Assembly: GCA_964478165.1 (NCBI GenBank)
Contig: CAYZGU010000020.1
Coordinates: forward strand, 31,953 to 95,952
Source: CAYZGU01 sp964478165
GTDB lineage: Bacteria; Poribacteria; WGA-4E; JAJDTR01
Length of the DNA stretch: 64,000 bases
Direction: 5' to 3'
Under the pieces are notes generated by a model. That model did no database searches. It worked only from the letters and a program-made list of their open reading frames with translations, and was not told where the DNA came from. The translations under genes and the position numbers were made by a program. Below are positions 17,457 to 26,353 of the stretch, one piece after another (position 1 is the first letter of the stretch; each line of letters begins with the position of its first letter).

Positions 17457-18875
17457 TTAATGAGATTGTTTGCTCTTATATGTCACACAAAGGGAGCGCA
17501 GTGTTCGAGCCGTGACTTTGCCGTGGTTGCTTGTTCGAAATCCAACGACCCACAAAATCTCGCTTCTACTTATGAAGATTGGAGTGTACAGACGGTTTCG
17601 CTCAGGTACCTTCGCATCAATAAGAAGTTTTTTTACTTTCTTTGTGCCTTCCATTCCAAATGGTTGAAACCGGTCTCCAGGGCGTCGACTTCGTAGCTTA
17701 AGTGGAAGTCGAATTTTATCTAGATCAAAGACTGCGTTGAATCTGTCGTCAATTCGTCCTCCATGGCCACCGACTGGTGTTTCAACGACCGCCGTGATTA
17801 GTTCAGCGTTTAGCGCTGGAAGCCTTGTCTTGCCTGGTACGGAAACGTTATATTCGAACTCGACCATCCTCTCCCCGGCTTTTTGAATGGTTAGTTCATC
17901 GTAAGATCGTCGACATTCCAGATGATTCGGCAGGTTGCATGAAGCGTTGGGGGCGTCACTCTTGGCCAATTTTAAAATTGATTCAAAATGGTTGAAAGCG
18001 ATCTCCGTCATCTCGCCTGGTAACTCCTTGAATGCAATTCGAAGGATACGCCGCTGTAAGGCGAGCTTATGCCGAAGAAATAGACTTCGATTCAGGCTCA
18101 CTTCGTCATCAGCGGTGGATTTCAGCCGGCAGTTACAGAATGCCTCATAGGCGATGTCGTCCAGGTAGTCTGATTCAGCGCGCAATAAGTCCGCTGTCTG
18201 AGCCAGTGTCCTCTCTATGTTCGGATTGTAGTCTTGTTTGAGAAGCGGGAGTAGTTCTAAACGAATCCGATTCCGTCGGTAATCTCGCTGTAGGTTGGTC
18301 GGGTCTTCCCTTGGTTTCAGGCCAAGTTCTCCGACAAAGGTTTCGATTTCATTGCGCGAAGAGTTGAGTAGGATTCGAATAAATTTCCCATCTCGTACGG
18401 GGCGTATTCCCTTCAACCCCGTACCCGAGGCACCGCGCAGTAAGTTCATGAGCACGGTTTCGGCCTGGTCCCCACGATGGTGCCCAAGGGCGACCTTGGT
18501 GGCGCCGGTTTCCCTACAAACTGATTCATAGAACTCGTAGCGCGCCGTCCGAGCTAATGTCTCAACAGATACATTCTGGTCTTCAATCAGAGTCAACATT
18601 TCAATACGGGATGTGGTGATTGGAACGTTCAAGTGTTCGGCGTGTTGCCTTACAAAGTCAGCGTCTGAAGCTGAATCCGGGCGTAACCCGTGATCTAAGT
18701 GGCCTATGTGAAGTATACAACCGAGTCGTTCGCGCAATTCGTATAGAGCGTATAGGAGAGCAAGTGAATCTACTCCTCCGGAGACACCAATGAGCACAGC
18801 TTCGCCTGGTGCAATCATTTGGTGTTGCAGAATTAGTCGGTGGATGCGCCCTAGAAAGCGGGTAGATTTGGCCAT
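17457..18875 (-). CDS. tilS: tRNA(Ile)-lysidine synthase TilS
   Basis: A 472-residue ATP-dependent enzyme that converts C34 of tRNA-Ile(CAU) to lysidine, changing its amino-acid identity and codon reading. The PP-loop SGGVDS is at 32-37, followed by HIGHLDHGLRPDSASDADFV and LGHHRGDQAETVLMNLLRGASGTGL blocks. The C-terminal TilS domain has RSRRPGDRFQPFGMEGTKKVKKLLID. ATG 18875 has GGAGG seven bases upstream; the frame is open to 18983 but that stretch crosses a terminator and a tRNA. A CAU tRNA lies immediately upstream. Confidence 0.96.
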   Translation of the reverse strand: MAKSTRFLGRIHRLILQHQMIAPGEAVLIGVSGGVDSLALLYALYELRERLGCILHIGHLDHGLRPDSASDADFVRQHAEHLNVPITTSRIEMLTLIEDQNVSVETLARTARYEFYESVCRETGATKVALGHHRGDQAETVLMNLLRGASGTGLKGIRPVRDGKFIRILLNSSRNEIETFVGELGLKPREDPTNLQRDYRRNRIRLELLPLLKQDYNPNIERTLAQTADLLRAESDYLDDIAYEAFCNCRLKSTADDEVSLNRSLFLRHKLALQRRILRIAFKELPGEMTEIAFNHFESILKLAKSDAPNASCNLPNHLECRRSYDELTIQKAGERMVEFEYNVSVPGKTRLPALNAELITAVVETPVGGHGGRIDDRFNAVFDLDKIRLPLKLRSRRPGDRFQPFGMEGTKKVKKLLIDAKVPERNRLYTPIFISRSEILWVVGFRTSNHGKVTARTLRSLCVTYKSKQSH

Positions 18876-18903
18876 CGCGTGCCTCCGCATGAATTTTAGG
18901 CGG

Positions 18904-18929
18904 AAAAAAACACGTCGCTGAAAGCGGCG
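18904..18929 (-). terminator. Rho-independent terminator after the CAU tRNA
   Basis: On the minus strand CGCCGCT-TTC-AGCGACG forms a 7 bp stem (one G-T pair, 18929-18913), then TG and seven T residues (18910-18904). It separates the tRNA transcript from tilS. Confidence 0.85.
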
Positions 18930-18950
18930 AGAGAAGGCTGGTGAGGAAAA

Positions 18951-19022
18951 TGCCGGTGCGGAGAGTTGAACTCCGGACAGCACGATTATGAGTCGTGTGC
19001 TCTACCACTGAGCTACACCGGC
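18951..19022 (-). tRNA. tRNA with CAU anticodon (Met elongator or Ile2)
   Basis: Full cloverleaf of 72 nt: acceptor GCCGGTG/CACCGGC, D stem GCTC/GAGC, anticodon stem CACGA/TCGTG with loop CTCATAA, T stem CGGAG/CTCCG, discriminator A. No CCA is encoded, unlike the two tRNAs upstream. The CAU anticodon fits elongator Met or the lysidine-modified tRNA-Ile2. The anticodon arm GACTCATAATC resembles Ile2 of many bacteria and tilS is adjacent, but the acceptor pairs do not settle identity. Confidence 0.9.
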
Positions 19023-19039
19023 ACGATAAGATAGATAAG

Positions 19040-19073
19040 AAAAAGGGAAACGTGTTGTGTTAACACGTTTCCC
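19040..19073 (-). terminator. Rho-independent terminator between tRNA genes
   Basis: A perfect 12 bp inverted repeat, GGGAAACGTGTT (19045-19056) with AACACGTTTCCC (19062-19073), loop of five. On the minus strand it is followed by TTTTT (19044-19040). It lies just after the initiator tRNA and before the CAU tRNA, so it would end or attenuate the Leu-fMet transcript. Confidence 0.88.
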
Positions 19074-19079
19074 AGGTAA

Positions 19080-19156
19080 TGGTTGCAGGGGTGGGATTTG
19101 AACCCACGTCCTCTGGGTTATGAGCCCAACGAGCTACCAGACTGCTCCACCCTGCG
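19080..19156 (-). tRNA. Initiator tRNA-fMet (CAU)
   Basis: 77 nt including encoded CCA. Initiator features are visible: unpaired C1-A72 at the acceptor end and the three G-C pairs flanking the anticodon loop (GGGCTCATAACCC). It matches the usual bacterial initiator layout GGTGGAGCAG in the D arm. Confidence 0.96.
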
Positions 19157-19172
19157 TCAAGATGGGCGGATA

Positions 19173-19261
19173 TGGTGGTCGAGGAGGGACTCGAACCCTC
19201 ACACCCTTATGCGGGCGATGGATTTTAAGTCCATTGTGTCTACCGATTCCACCACTCGACC
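19173..19261 (-). tRNA. tRNA-Leu (TAA)
   Basis: 89 nt with encoded CCA and the long variable arm of class II tRNAs. Acceptor GGTCGAG/CTCGACC, anticodon loop ACTTAAAAT with TAA, T loop GTTCGAGTC. First gene of the tRNA transcript. Confidence 0.95.
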
Positions 19262-19312
19262 CCGTTAAAAGGATCCGTCTGAATTCTAAAAATTCAGAAA
19301 CCAGCAGAGTGT

Positions 19313-19342
19313 ATTGTAGTCTAGGCCATTGTTATTTGTCAA
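19313..19342 (-). promoter_or_regulatory. Sigma-70-type promoter of the tRNA operon
   Basis: On the minus strand: TTGACA (19342-19337), an 18 bp spacer and TACAAT (19318-19313). Transcription would start about 45 bases before tRNA-Leu. A small inverted repeat, TCTGAATT/AATTCAGA, lies in the leader (about 19278-19298). Confidence 0.85.
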
Positions 19343-19466
19343 GTTTTTTTGATTTCCTGTTTATTCTTGTAATTTAGACCTTGACCAATGAGAGTTTTTA
19401 GGGTAACGTTGAGTGCTCCGATTTGCGTAAGCTATAGATTAGGTTCAATTTGGGAGTCGACGGCAT

Positions 19467-19952
19467 CTATTCTGTTTCAACACTGATTTCGAATGTCTCG
19501 ATAACTTCATTGACCAAAAGGCGTTGTGTGATGGTTTGGATTGTGCGTGAGCTTAGATTGCCGTGGAACCAATACTTCTTTCCAGTCTTCGCGGTTTCTA
19601 GGCCTGATATCCCTAAATCGCTGATGCCCTTAAGTACGCTATCGCCAACAGTGTCGGTTACTCCTGGTTTGAATTGAACTTCCACGATGCAAGCACCGTC
19701 GGGAGAAGTCGTCTCCTGTGCCAAGTGTTCAGCGTCGTGGTAAACAAACTTTTGTGTTATTGAATCGGTGAGGAGTTCAGAACAGATACGCTCGATTTCA
19801 TGAGTATTTAAATCTCCTTCAATCCAGTAGAGCTGTCCTGTCCGAACCGAATTAACCTCAGTGATTCCAAGATCTATGATGTCTTCGGAAAGTCCTTGTG
19901 CAAGGGCGTCCAGGGAGTCTGTCTTATAGGAAACTTCAATCTTCCATTTCAA
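19467..19952 (-). CDS. PurS-like protein with two tandem PurS-type domains
   Basis: 161 residues made of two similar halves: about 1-75 (KIEVSYK...LGITEVNSVRTGQLYWIEGD) and 88-160 (VEVQFKPGVTDTVGDSVLKG, then LGISGLETAKTGKKYWFHG). Each resembles PurS, the small structural subunit of FGAM synthase (PurL-PurQ-PurS) in purine synthesis, which has the pattern V.V..K.GV.D..G....L..LG...V...R.GK. Both halves keep that order. ATG 19952 follows GGGGAA. The gene is not next to purL or purQ, and duplicated PurS is less common than single, so assignment to FGAM synthase is likely but not proven. Confidence 0.72.
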   Translation of the reverse strand: MKWKIEVSYKTDSLDALAQGLSEDIIDLGITEVNSVRTGQLYWIEGDLNTHEIERICSELLTDSITQKFVYHDAEHLAQETTSPDGACIVEVQFKPGVTDTVGDSVLKGISDLGISGLETAKTGKKYWFHGNLSSRTIQTITQRLLVNEVIETFEISVETE

Positions 19953-19985
19953 TGTTTGATTCCCCTATATCAAAAGGAGTGAGAT

Positions 19986-20246
19986 GTGCCTACAGAAGAA
20001 GCGAGTGCTCGGACATTGATGATAATTGTTAGCATTATTGGATTGATCTTCGCCGTTGTCATGGTAGTTCTATTTTTCAACGCTGCTCCTGCAAGGTCGA
20101 ATATTGTCGATCATCAAAAGTCATCAGGACCAGTCGCGTGCTTAGAGTGTCATCTCATTGGGACTGAACGATCTCCCACCATGCCTCACCTCAATCTCGG
20201 AGGTTGCACTCTCTGTCATGGTTTAGAAAAGTCTGTTCGCGATTAG
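19986..20246 (+). CDS. Small membrane-anchored cytochrome with two CxxCH motifs
   Basis: An 86-residue protein starting at GTG 19986, six bases after AGGAG. A transmembrane helix (about 10-31) anchors a short periplasmic tail with two c-type haem sites, CLECH near 52 and CTLCH near 75, and an intervening MPHLNLGG segment like that between haems in NapB- or NrfH-type proteins. Two covalent haems and a role in electron transfer at the outer face of the inner membrane follow from the motifs. The partner enzyme is not in the window. It is divergent from the PurS-like gene with about 33 bp between starts. Confidence 0.75.
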   Translation: MPTEEASARTLMIIVSIIGLIFAVVMVVLFFNAAPARSNIVDHQKSSGPVACLECHLIGTERSPTMPHLNLGGCTLCHGLEKSVRD

Positions 20247-20285
20247 TATTACAAATCTTCATTACACAGCTGTGGTGTTATCTGT

Positions 20286-21071
20286 CTAGGGGGATAGACT
20301 TTCGAAAGTGTGATTTCGTAACCACCCAGATTTGCCATCCCACCGTTTTATCTTTGACCACTCTGGTTGAGGTTCGGTAACTTCAATGAGCATGCCTTCA
20401 CGGAGCGTGAAGTGCGAGGTTCCATCGTCAGCGGGTTCAAACCGTGCTTCTATAGCGTTAGAAGTGATAACCGCTTTCTCATGAAATTCTGTTCGATAAA
20501 GCTTAAGGGAGAAGGAGAGAATTGAAAACATTAAGATTGTGCCGGTAACTCCCATGGTGTAGTAACAGGTCCGACGAGCCTTTTTGACGATAGCGCTCAC
20601 AATTACAATTGCTATTAGCACAATATAAACCAAAGAAATAAGGACTGTTAGCTCATTGAGATTGAAAAAGTTTACCAAAAAGACGAACTTCGAAATTAAC
20701 CACTTATCTCCACTTTTAGCTGAACCATTTCCAACTAACGAACGTGCGTATGCTAGGTTAGTTCGGAGATCTGCGTCCCGTGGAAGAATTTGCAATGCGC
20801 GTTCATAGTTTAAGATAGCCTTGCCTATAGCGCCCATCTTGATATAAGCGTTGCCCAGGTTGTAAAAGAGGTGTCCACTCAATATCTTGGAGGCAACAAG
20901 TTGTTCATAGGAATCAACTGCTTGGGGATACCGTTCGGATTTGTAGTAGTGATTTGCTTGAGAAAAGACCGTATTAACTTCCGCATCATCTTGTGCGAAG
21001 CTTCTTAACGGAATCGCAAGCGACAGAAGGACTATCGATAGGAGGTATGCCCGTGTTTGTATGGGTATCAT
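20286..21071 (-). CDS. batE: BatE-like protein: TPR, two membrane helices and SH3-like domain
   Basis: 261 residues: signal peptide (ending RSFA), TPR repeats (about 30-110, ANHYYKSERYPQAVDSYEQL and LFYNLGNAYIKMG), two transmembrane helices (about 140-195) and a C-terminal SH3b-like segment (TLREGMLIEVTEPQPEWSKIKRWDGKSGWLRN). This layout is BatE of the Bacteroides aerotolerance operon. The start is ATG 21071, overlapping the batD stop as ATGA with GGAG upstream; a GTG at 21080 is also in frame. Last gene of the Bat cluster; convergent with the cytochrome gene. Confidence 0.85.
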   Translation of the reverse strand: MIPIQTRAYLLSIVLLSLAIPLRSFAQDDAEVNTVFSQANHYYKSERYPQAVDSYEQLVASKILSGHLFYNLGNAYIKMGAIGKAILNYERALQILPRDADLRTNLAYARSLVGNGSAKSGDKWLISKFVFLVNFFNLNELTVLISLVYIVLIAIVIVSAIVKKARRTCYYTMGVTGTILMFSILSFSLKLYRTEFHEKAVITSNAIEARFEPADDGTSHFTLREGMLIEVTEPQPEWSKIKRWDGKSGWLRNHTFESLSP

Positions 21072-22870
21072 TGCTGCCACTCCGACAACTGAGCCACTGT
21101 GTCTTCAGTGAGTTCCAACAGGTTCCGCATTTCATGTTGATTCGCTTCCTCAGGTGCAAATCTAACACTATCACACAGCTCAAAAAAATCACGAAGTTTA
21201 ACGAGTGTCGTTGTTTTCACCCCTCGTCTCTCCAATTCAGGCAGTACTTCGCTGGTTAATCCGGCGGCTGGTAAATTGAACAAATCGCCCAGGTATGCCT
21301 GCATCGTTTTGAATACAGCATCGCAGAATTTTTCTGAATCTTCTTCCTGCATGAGTGCCGCCGCTTCTTCCATCAATTGTTTTGCTTTCCGGGGTGCCCG
21401 TTTCAACCGCGCGTAGCGAATATCACTTGTTAATTTGTTTGTTTGTTTCTGGTAAGCCAAGATACCAAGACATGCTGCAAGTGGCAAAATGTGGGCGAAT
21501 AAAAACAATCCATTCTTATAAAGGTAGGAATTGTCTTTTTGCACAGAACCAATTGAATCTTTGATATACAAGATGTCTCGACCTAAATTCTCTGGCTTCT
21601 TGATGGTTGCTCCAACTTGAGGTAAGCTAACGATTTTCAACTCCTCTTCTTCTGGTGTTGCGGTGACCAGAATTGAGATTGGCGATTTTCTGAGCGTTTG
21701 ATAGTTTTCTTTTACTGGATCGAAATAACTCAAACGAATCTCTGGGATGGTTTGAACAGATACGTCCTTTGGAATTAGCACTTGCTCAAATCTTTTGCCG
21801 CTGGCAATCGTTATGACCTCAGGATCATATATCTTGAAGGCACTTGGGATTGTTAGCATAGGCGCGGAAATTGTCCCGGTGTTTCCTTTTCCGGTTACGG
21901 ACATTGTCAAGGTAATTGGTTCCCCGACTTTCACCGATGTCGGCCTTGCCTCGACATGGAGATTAAATTGTCCAACGGTACCGGAAAAGTCTCTTGGCTT
22001 CTCCTGAAGGGGGAAGTCCAGTACAGTGATTGGTAGCAAAGGGGATTTCAATACAATCTTCCGGGTTTGCACTCGCCCAAAGAAATCGCTGAATATATCG
22101 TCGTCGAAAAGGGAACGACGTTTTTGATTACGGTTCCTTACTGCTAGATTGCACTTTAATTGCGCAGGCCCCAGGCCCGATCGACCGACGGAAATTGGAC
22201 GTACGACTGTTTCAAATCGGACGATGTTAAACAACATTTCGTCCATTCTTTCCTGCATCTGTATTGGTTTCTCATAATCTCCTATGGAGAACGACGTTGA
22301 ATCAAACGTCGGATATTCAATTTCACGTACGTCGGCTTGTCGCGAATAGAGCGTAACTGTAATTGGTAGGTCCTCATTTAGGTAAACCTTCTGTTTCTCT
22401 GCCGTGAGAGTGAGAAAAATCGCGTCTGGCAGTTCCAGTAGTTCTTCGCTACTTTTATGATTCGGGTTGGCTTCGCCTCTGAGAACCTCGACATTGATTG
22501 GTAGGGTCTGATATGTTTTCCCGTCGAAAGTTACAGAGATGGGCGCAATGGTGTGTTTTCCAAATTCAATCGCTGCCAACGAGTAGTTATGACTAATTGC
22601 TGCTGACATTCGGCCGTTTAGAAAAGAGACCCGTGTTGATGGGCCAACGTAACGTGTTTGGAAGCCTTGAATGTCCGGTAATTCAGGTTGTGTGGTCGCC
22701 TGAGTGCCGAGGATGCTGACGGTTAACCGAATCGTATTACCAATTTTTACGAATTTTCGATCGATTGATGCTGATACCGATATGCTATCTGCAAACGTCG
22801 TAATGCCTGGCAGCAGCACTGAGAGGATCAAAACTAGAAGAAAAAACTGCGTTATTATGCGCCGACTCAT
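21068..22870 (-). CDS. batD: BatD family protein
   Basis: A 600-residue membrane protein. After a signal peptide (ending TTFA) come repeated Ig-like segments with the BatD pattern VSASIDRKFVKIGNTIRLTVSI, FGKHTIAPISVTFDGKTY and VKVGEPITLTMSVTGKGN. One transmembrane helix near 460 and a cytoplasmic helical tail follow. BatD acts with the VWA proteins and MoxR ATPase in an envelope complex linked to stress or oxygen tolerance in Bacteroides and Leptospira. It overlaps batE by four bases and follows the TPR gene by 18 bp. Confidence 0.88.
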   Translation of the reverse strand: MSRRIITQFFLLVLILSVLLPGITTFADSISVSASIDRKFVKIGNTIRLTVSILGTQATTQPELPDIQGFQTRYVGPSTRVSFLNGRMSAAISHNYSLAAIEFGKHTIAPISVTFDGKTYQTLPINVEVLRGEANPNHKSSEELLELPDAIFLTLTAEKQKVYLNEDLPITVTLYSRQADVREIEYPTFDSTSFSIGDYEKPIQMQERMDEMLFNIVRFETVVRPISVGRSGLGPAQLKCNLAVRNRNQKRRSLFDDDIFSDFFGRVQTRKIVLKSPLLPITVLDFPLQEKPRDFSGTVGQFNLHVEARPTSVKVGEPITLTMSVTGKGNTGTISAPMLTIPSAFKIYDPEVITIASGKRFEQVLIPKDVSVQTIPEIRLSYFDPVKENYQTLRKSPISILVTATPEEEELKIVSLPQVGATIKKPENLGRDILYIKDSIGSVQKDNSYLYKNGLFLFAHILPLAACLGILAYQKQTNKLTSDIRYARLKRAPRKAKQLMEEAAALMQEEDSEKFCDAVFKTMQAYLGDLFNLPAAGLTSEVLPELERRGVKTTTLVKLRDFFELCDSVRFAPEEANQHEMRNLLELTEDTVAQLSEWQQ

Positions 22871-22888
22871 ATCATGCCTCCCTCGGAA

Positions 22889-23710
22889 CTACCAGTCCTT
22901 AAACACCTCTCGAAGGCGTTTCTGTTGTCCTTGCGGCCGTGGCAGTTGCTGTTGTTCCTCATGTTTGAGACTATTCAACAATTGCATCGCTTCTTCTTTT
23001 GTCATTACGCGTTTCTCTTTGCCTTGTTGGTCATAAACGGAACTGTCTCCTTGTTTTTGATTGGGAGATGTTTCTGAATGTGAACCTGATTCATCCTGTG
23101 CTTGTTTTTCACCGTCTTCCTCTTCTGCTGATTGTTTTTGCTTGTCTTCAGATTTCTCGTTTTGTTCTTCCTCTTCCTTGTCGCTGGTTTCTTGGTTTTC
23201 CTGTTGTCGGTTCATGAGTTCTTTCAGCTTGCGCTCAACGAACTCGTGGTTGAATTTAGTGTTCGTGTTGTTGGGGTTGAGTTCAATTGCACGTTTGTAA
23301 TGGTCCAGAGCGTCCCTGAACAACTGAACGGCTTCCGTCAAGTTCGTATTTTCCTTAAGTTGCCCCTCTTTATACTTACAGTTACCGATGTTGTAATTTG
23401 CCTTCTCCTCGAGAGCTTCGTCATCGGTGAATAAGGATTTGCCATATGCCTCAAGCGCTTTCCCGTAATCGCCATTTTTGTATGCCGAATTTCCGATATT
23501 GTAATGAATGTGCGGTGATTGTGGCAGATCAATTAGTGCGTCATTGTAGTATTCCAATGCCCGATCAAATTTGCCCTGCTTGTACTGATGGTTCCCGGAT
23601 TTGACTTTATTGGCGATTGAATTCACCCAAGCAACAAGCAGGGGAAAAATCAATAATAGAATGACGATCGATTTCGCGCTAAGTCTTGCGTTCGTTGTTC
23701 TTGTAGACAT
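22889..23710 (-). CDS. batC: BatC-like TPR protein
   Basis: 273 residues: N-terminal membrane anchor (about 13-30), then TPR motifs (GNHQYKQGKFDRALEYYNDAL, YNIGNSAYKNGDYGKALEAYG, YNIGNCKYKEGQ) to about 165. A highly acidic Glu/Gln/Lys-rich low-complexity stretch (about 168-230) and a short conserved-looking tail EAMQLLNSLKHEE follow, the last seen in BatC/BatB TPR partners. It is the first gene after the 640 bp break in the Bat cluster. Confidence 0.82.
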   Translation of the reverse strand: MSTRTTNARLSAKSIVILLLIFPLLVAWVNSIANKVKSGNHQYKQGKFDRALEYYNDALIDLPQSPHIHYNIGNSAYKNGDYGKALEAYGKSLFTDDEALEEKANYNIGNCKYKEGQLKENTNLTEAVQLFRDALDHYKRAIELNPNNTNTKFNHEFVERKLKELMNRQQENQETSDKEEEEQNEKSEDKQKQSAEEEDGEKQAQDESGSHSETSPNQKQGDSSVYDQQGKEKRVMTKEEAMQLLNSLKHEEQQQLPRPQGQQKRLREVFKDW

Positions 23711-24350
23711 TTCTTCTATCGAGGATATTCATCTGGAATTTGCAGGTCCGAATATCCCTCATTTGTGTTCTGAGTGGGAATGATTTGGGAGATGTTTCCA
23801 CGCAGCATAGTCCGCAGTGCAGCTGTAGCGGTATGATTGTCCCAAATGTCAATAAGGTGTGTTGGTCGTTTTTTAAATTTGTGTGTGCTGCGTTCAGTAG
23901 TCGGGCCTTATAGTGGAAATTTCCCCTGTGATGACTGCGAGGAATTACCGTTATGAACCGTTCTATCGGTACATAAGCACATCAGAAACGTCTCTTTAGA
24001 CCGCGATACACATCCGATTGAATCGTTCTGCTTCGCATAGAAATCGCGGTCTCCCGTGTCTTTCGGCAGAATATAGTTGTTGTTCGACCTCTCGCAATTC
24101 CTAAAATATTGTCGTCCAAGTGATTGACGAGATCGTCTCCACTCCAACATGCTCGGAATCATCTGGTGACCGTCACGCCGTGCACAGACTCTTGTCGCTT
24201 GATTATAGACTCTGTTTCTTCGTGTAGTATCTCCAAGCAATTTTCTATAAAGATGCCGTTAATCCGGTCACATCTCGCTTCCTTGCCACGATGCGTGCTT
24301 TCAAATCGCCCTTCTTTGTCTCGCGAGTTAGAAAGTCGTAACCGAAGCTC
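23711..24350. other. 640 bp non-coding interval inside the Bat cluster
   Basis: Between batC and batB, which are usually adjacent. Frames on both strands are short, overlapping and without ribosome sites. No terminator, RNA gene or mobile-element end was recognised. It may hold a second promoter for batC-D-E. Confidence 0.45.
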
Positions 24351-25361
24351 CTATGCCGCCTTTTTTCGTTTCCTATCACTGATAAACCCTTCGAAGAGCA
24401 TCAAGAGGAAGGCTATCAGTAGCGGCATTTGAAACCTTTCTTCATAACGCTTCTGAAGCGCACTCTTTAGCTCTCTCTTCTCCATACGCGCGATTTTCTC
24501 GTTGTAGATGAAATTCAATCCAAATTCCGCTCCAGATGCTCTCACATAACTACCGCCTGTGGTCAGGGCGATCATCTGTAGGGTCTTCTCGTCCAATCTA
24601 GACTTGACGACTTTTCCGTTCCCGTCCTTCAGGAATGTCTGTTTGCCTTGTTCGTTTGTAATTCTAATTAGTTCGCCCGCATTTGTACCAATCCCAATAC
24701 AAAAGATTCGAATGCCTGCTTCCGCAGCTTGCTGCGCAACATCGATCGGATTGCCTTCATGCGATTCACCGTCTGTGATGACAATTAGTGCTTTATGTTT
24801 TCGACCTTTTGTGGCAAATGCGTCCATAGCTGCCAGCATGGCGCTGTCGAGATTGGTACCCCCGCGTGGGATTAAACCTGTATCTGTACGGTTCAACGTC
24901 ATGGAGAAGGCCCCATAATCCAGTGTGAGCGGGCATTGTACAAAGGCACTACCAGCGAAAGCGATTAAACCGAGTCGATCACCAGTTACAAGATTCAACA
25001 AGTCTTTAACCGCTAGTTTTGCTCGTTCTAGTCGATTGGGTTTCACATCTTCCGTGAGCATACTTTTGGATGTATCGATTGCTACTAAAATGTCGATGCC
25101 CTGACGTGTTGTCTCTTGCCAACGAAATCCCCAGCGCGGACCTAGCAGTGCAATGACAAGAAAACATATGGCTAAGACGGTCAAGAACGCTTTAAGTTTT
25201 TGCCTGGTGGTGCTTACAGCGCTGGTCAACTTTGGGAGTAGATGTGCGTCGGCGAAGTTCTCAAGCGCTCGACGTTTGCTACCAAATACCCAGAAATAGA
25301 ACACGACCAGGGCAGGAACCAACCAGAATAGATGTGCAAAATGCAGGTTGCTGAATTTCAT
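24351..25361 (-). CDS. batB: VWA-domain protein BatB
   Basis: 336 residues: two N-terminal transmembrane helices (about 9-27 and 57-77), a von Willebrand factor A domain (about 88-290) with an intact MIDAS DTSKS plus downstream Thr and Asp (RGGTNLD and VITDGESHEG), and a C-terminal helix near 310-328. BatB and BatA form the divalent-cation-dependent core of the Bat complex in the inner membrane. It overlaps batA by four bases. Confidence 0.9.
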   Translation of the reverse strand: MKFSNLHFAHLFWLVPALVVFYFWVFGSKRRALENFADAHLLPKLTSAVSTTRQKLKAFLTVLAICFLVIALLGPRWGFRWQETTRQGIDILVAIDTSKSMLTEDVKPNRLERAKLAVKDLLNLVTGDRLGLIAFAGSAFVQCPLTLDYGAFSMTLNRTDTGLIPRGGTNLDSAMLAAMDAFATKGRKHKALIVITDGESHEGNPIDVAQQAAEAGIRIFCIGIGTNAGELIRITNEQGKQTFLKDGNGKVVKSRLDEKTLQMIALTTGGSYVRASGAEFGLNFIYNEKIARMEKRELKSALQKRYEERFQMPLLIAFLLMLFEGFISDRKRKKAA

Positions 25362-26353
25362 GGCAACGTTCTGAAACGTGTGTTTACAAGCGCTAGTTCT
25401 GTCAGAAAGATTAGCAATGCGGAAACCAGAAAGTAGGGATAAAATTCTCGGTATTCGAAGTATTCCGTTCTTTCGATCTCTGTCTTCTCCATCTCATCGA
25501 TTGTACGGTAAATATCGCGGAGTTTTTTGGAGTCGGTTGCACGGAAATACTGTCCACCCGTTTTCTCAGCGATTTTGGTCAATGATTCGTCATCGATTTC
25601 AATCTTGACGGGTCGGTAAATCCTATTCCCAAAAAGATCCTGAGTGGGGAAAGGTGCTGTTCCCTTTGTCCCAGCCCCTATTGTGTAGATTTTTACGTTT
25701 GTGGTCGACGCGAGATCCGCTGCGGTTTCAGGTGAGATCCCTCCAGCGTTATTTCGTCCATCGGTCAAGGCAACGAGCACCTTACTTGTTGCTTCTGACT
25801 CGCGCAACCGATTGAGTCCGGTGGCAATGGCAGAACCTATAGCGGTTCCATCTTCCAGCATCCCAATCTGGGCGCGATCGAGATTCTGTATAAGCCATCC
25901 ATAATCGAGCGTTAGTGGACATAGTGTGTAGGGGCGTCCGGCGAAAACCACTATGCCAATGCGATCATTCTCTCGTCCTTTGATGAACTCTCTAATGACC
26001 GATTTGACAACCTCAAGACGACTTTGCCGCTGGCCGTCAATCTCGAAGTCCTCTGCTTGCATGCTTCCCGATACATCAACTGCGAGCACGATGTCAATGC
26101 CTTCCGTGGCTAGCTTGCTTTCCTCAATGCCTTTCTGTGGACGAGCCATTGCTACTACCATCAAGATGATTGCCACACATCTCAGCATGAGCATTGCTCT
26201 CCGTCCCCAGACTGCCCAGGACGGTTCAATCGCATTCAAAATGTGAATCGATGAGAAGGTGATGCTTGCAATGTGACGTTTTCGCGAATGAAAGTAGATG
26301 AGTAGTGGGATGGCCAGGAGCAGAACGAAGGCTACTGGTTCTCGAAACGTCAT
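25358..26353 (-). CDS. batA: VWA-domain protein BatA
   Basis: 331 residues with two N-terminal helices, a VWA domain with MIDAS DVSGS near 92 and LTDGRNNAGG, and a C-terminal transmembrane helix (about 308-325). The FPTQDLFGNRIYRPV insertion before the last strand is typical of BatA. Overlaps both neighbours by four bases, so translation is coupled. Confidence 0.9.
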   Translation of the reverse strand: MTFREPVAFVLLLAIPLLIYFHSRKRHIASITFSSIHILNAIEPSWAVWGRRAMLMLRCVAIILMVVAMARPQKGIEESKLATEGIDIVLAVDVSGSMQAEDFEIDGQRQSRLEVVKSVIREFIKGRENDRIGIVVFAGRPYTLCPLTLDYGWLIQNLDRAQIGMLEDGTAIGSAIATGLNRLRESEATSKVLVALTDGRNNAGGISPETAADLASTTNVKIYTIGAGTKGTAPFPTQDLFGNRIYRPVKIEIDDESLTKIAEKTGGQYFRATDSKKLRDIYRTIDEMEKTEIERTEYFEYREFYPYFLVSALLIFLTELALVNTRFRTLP

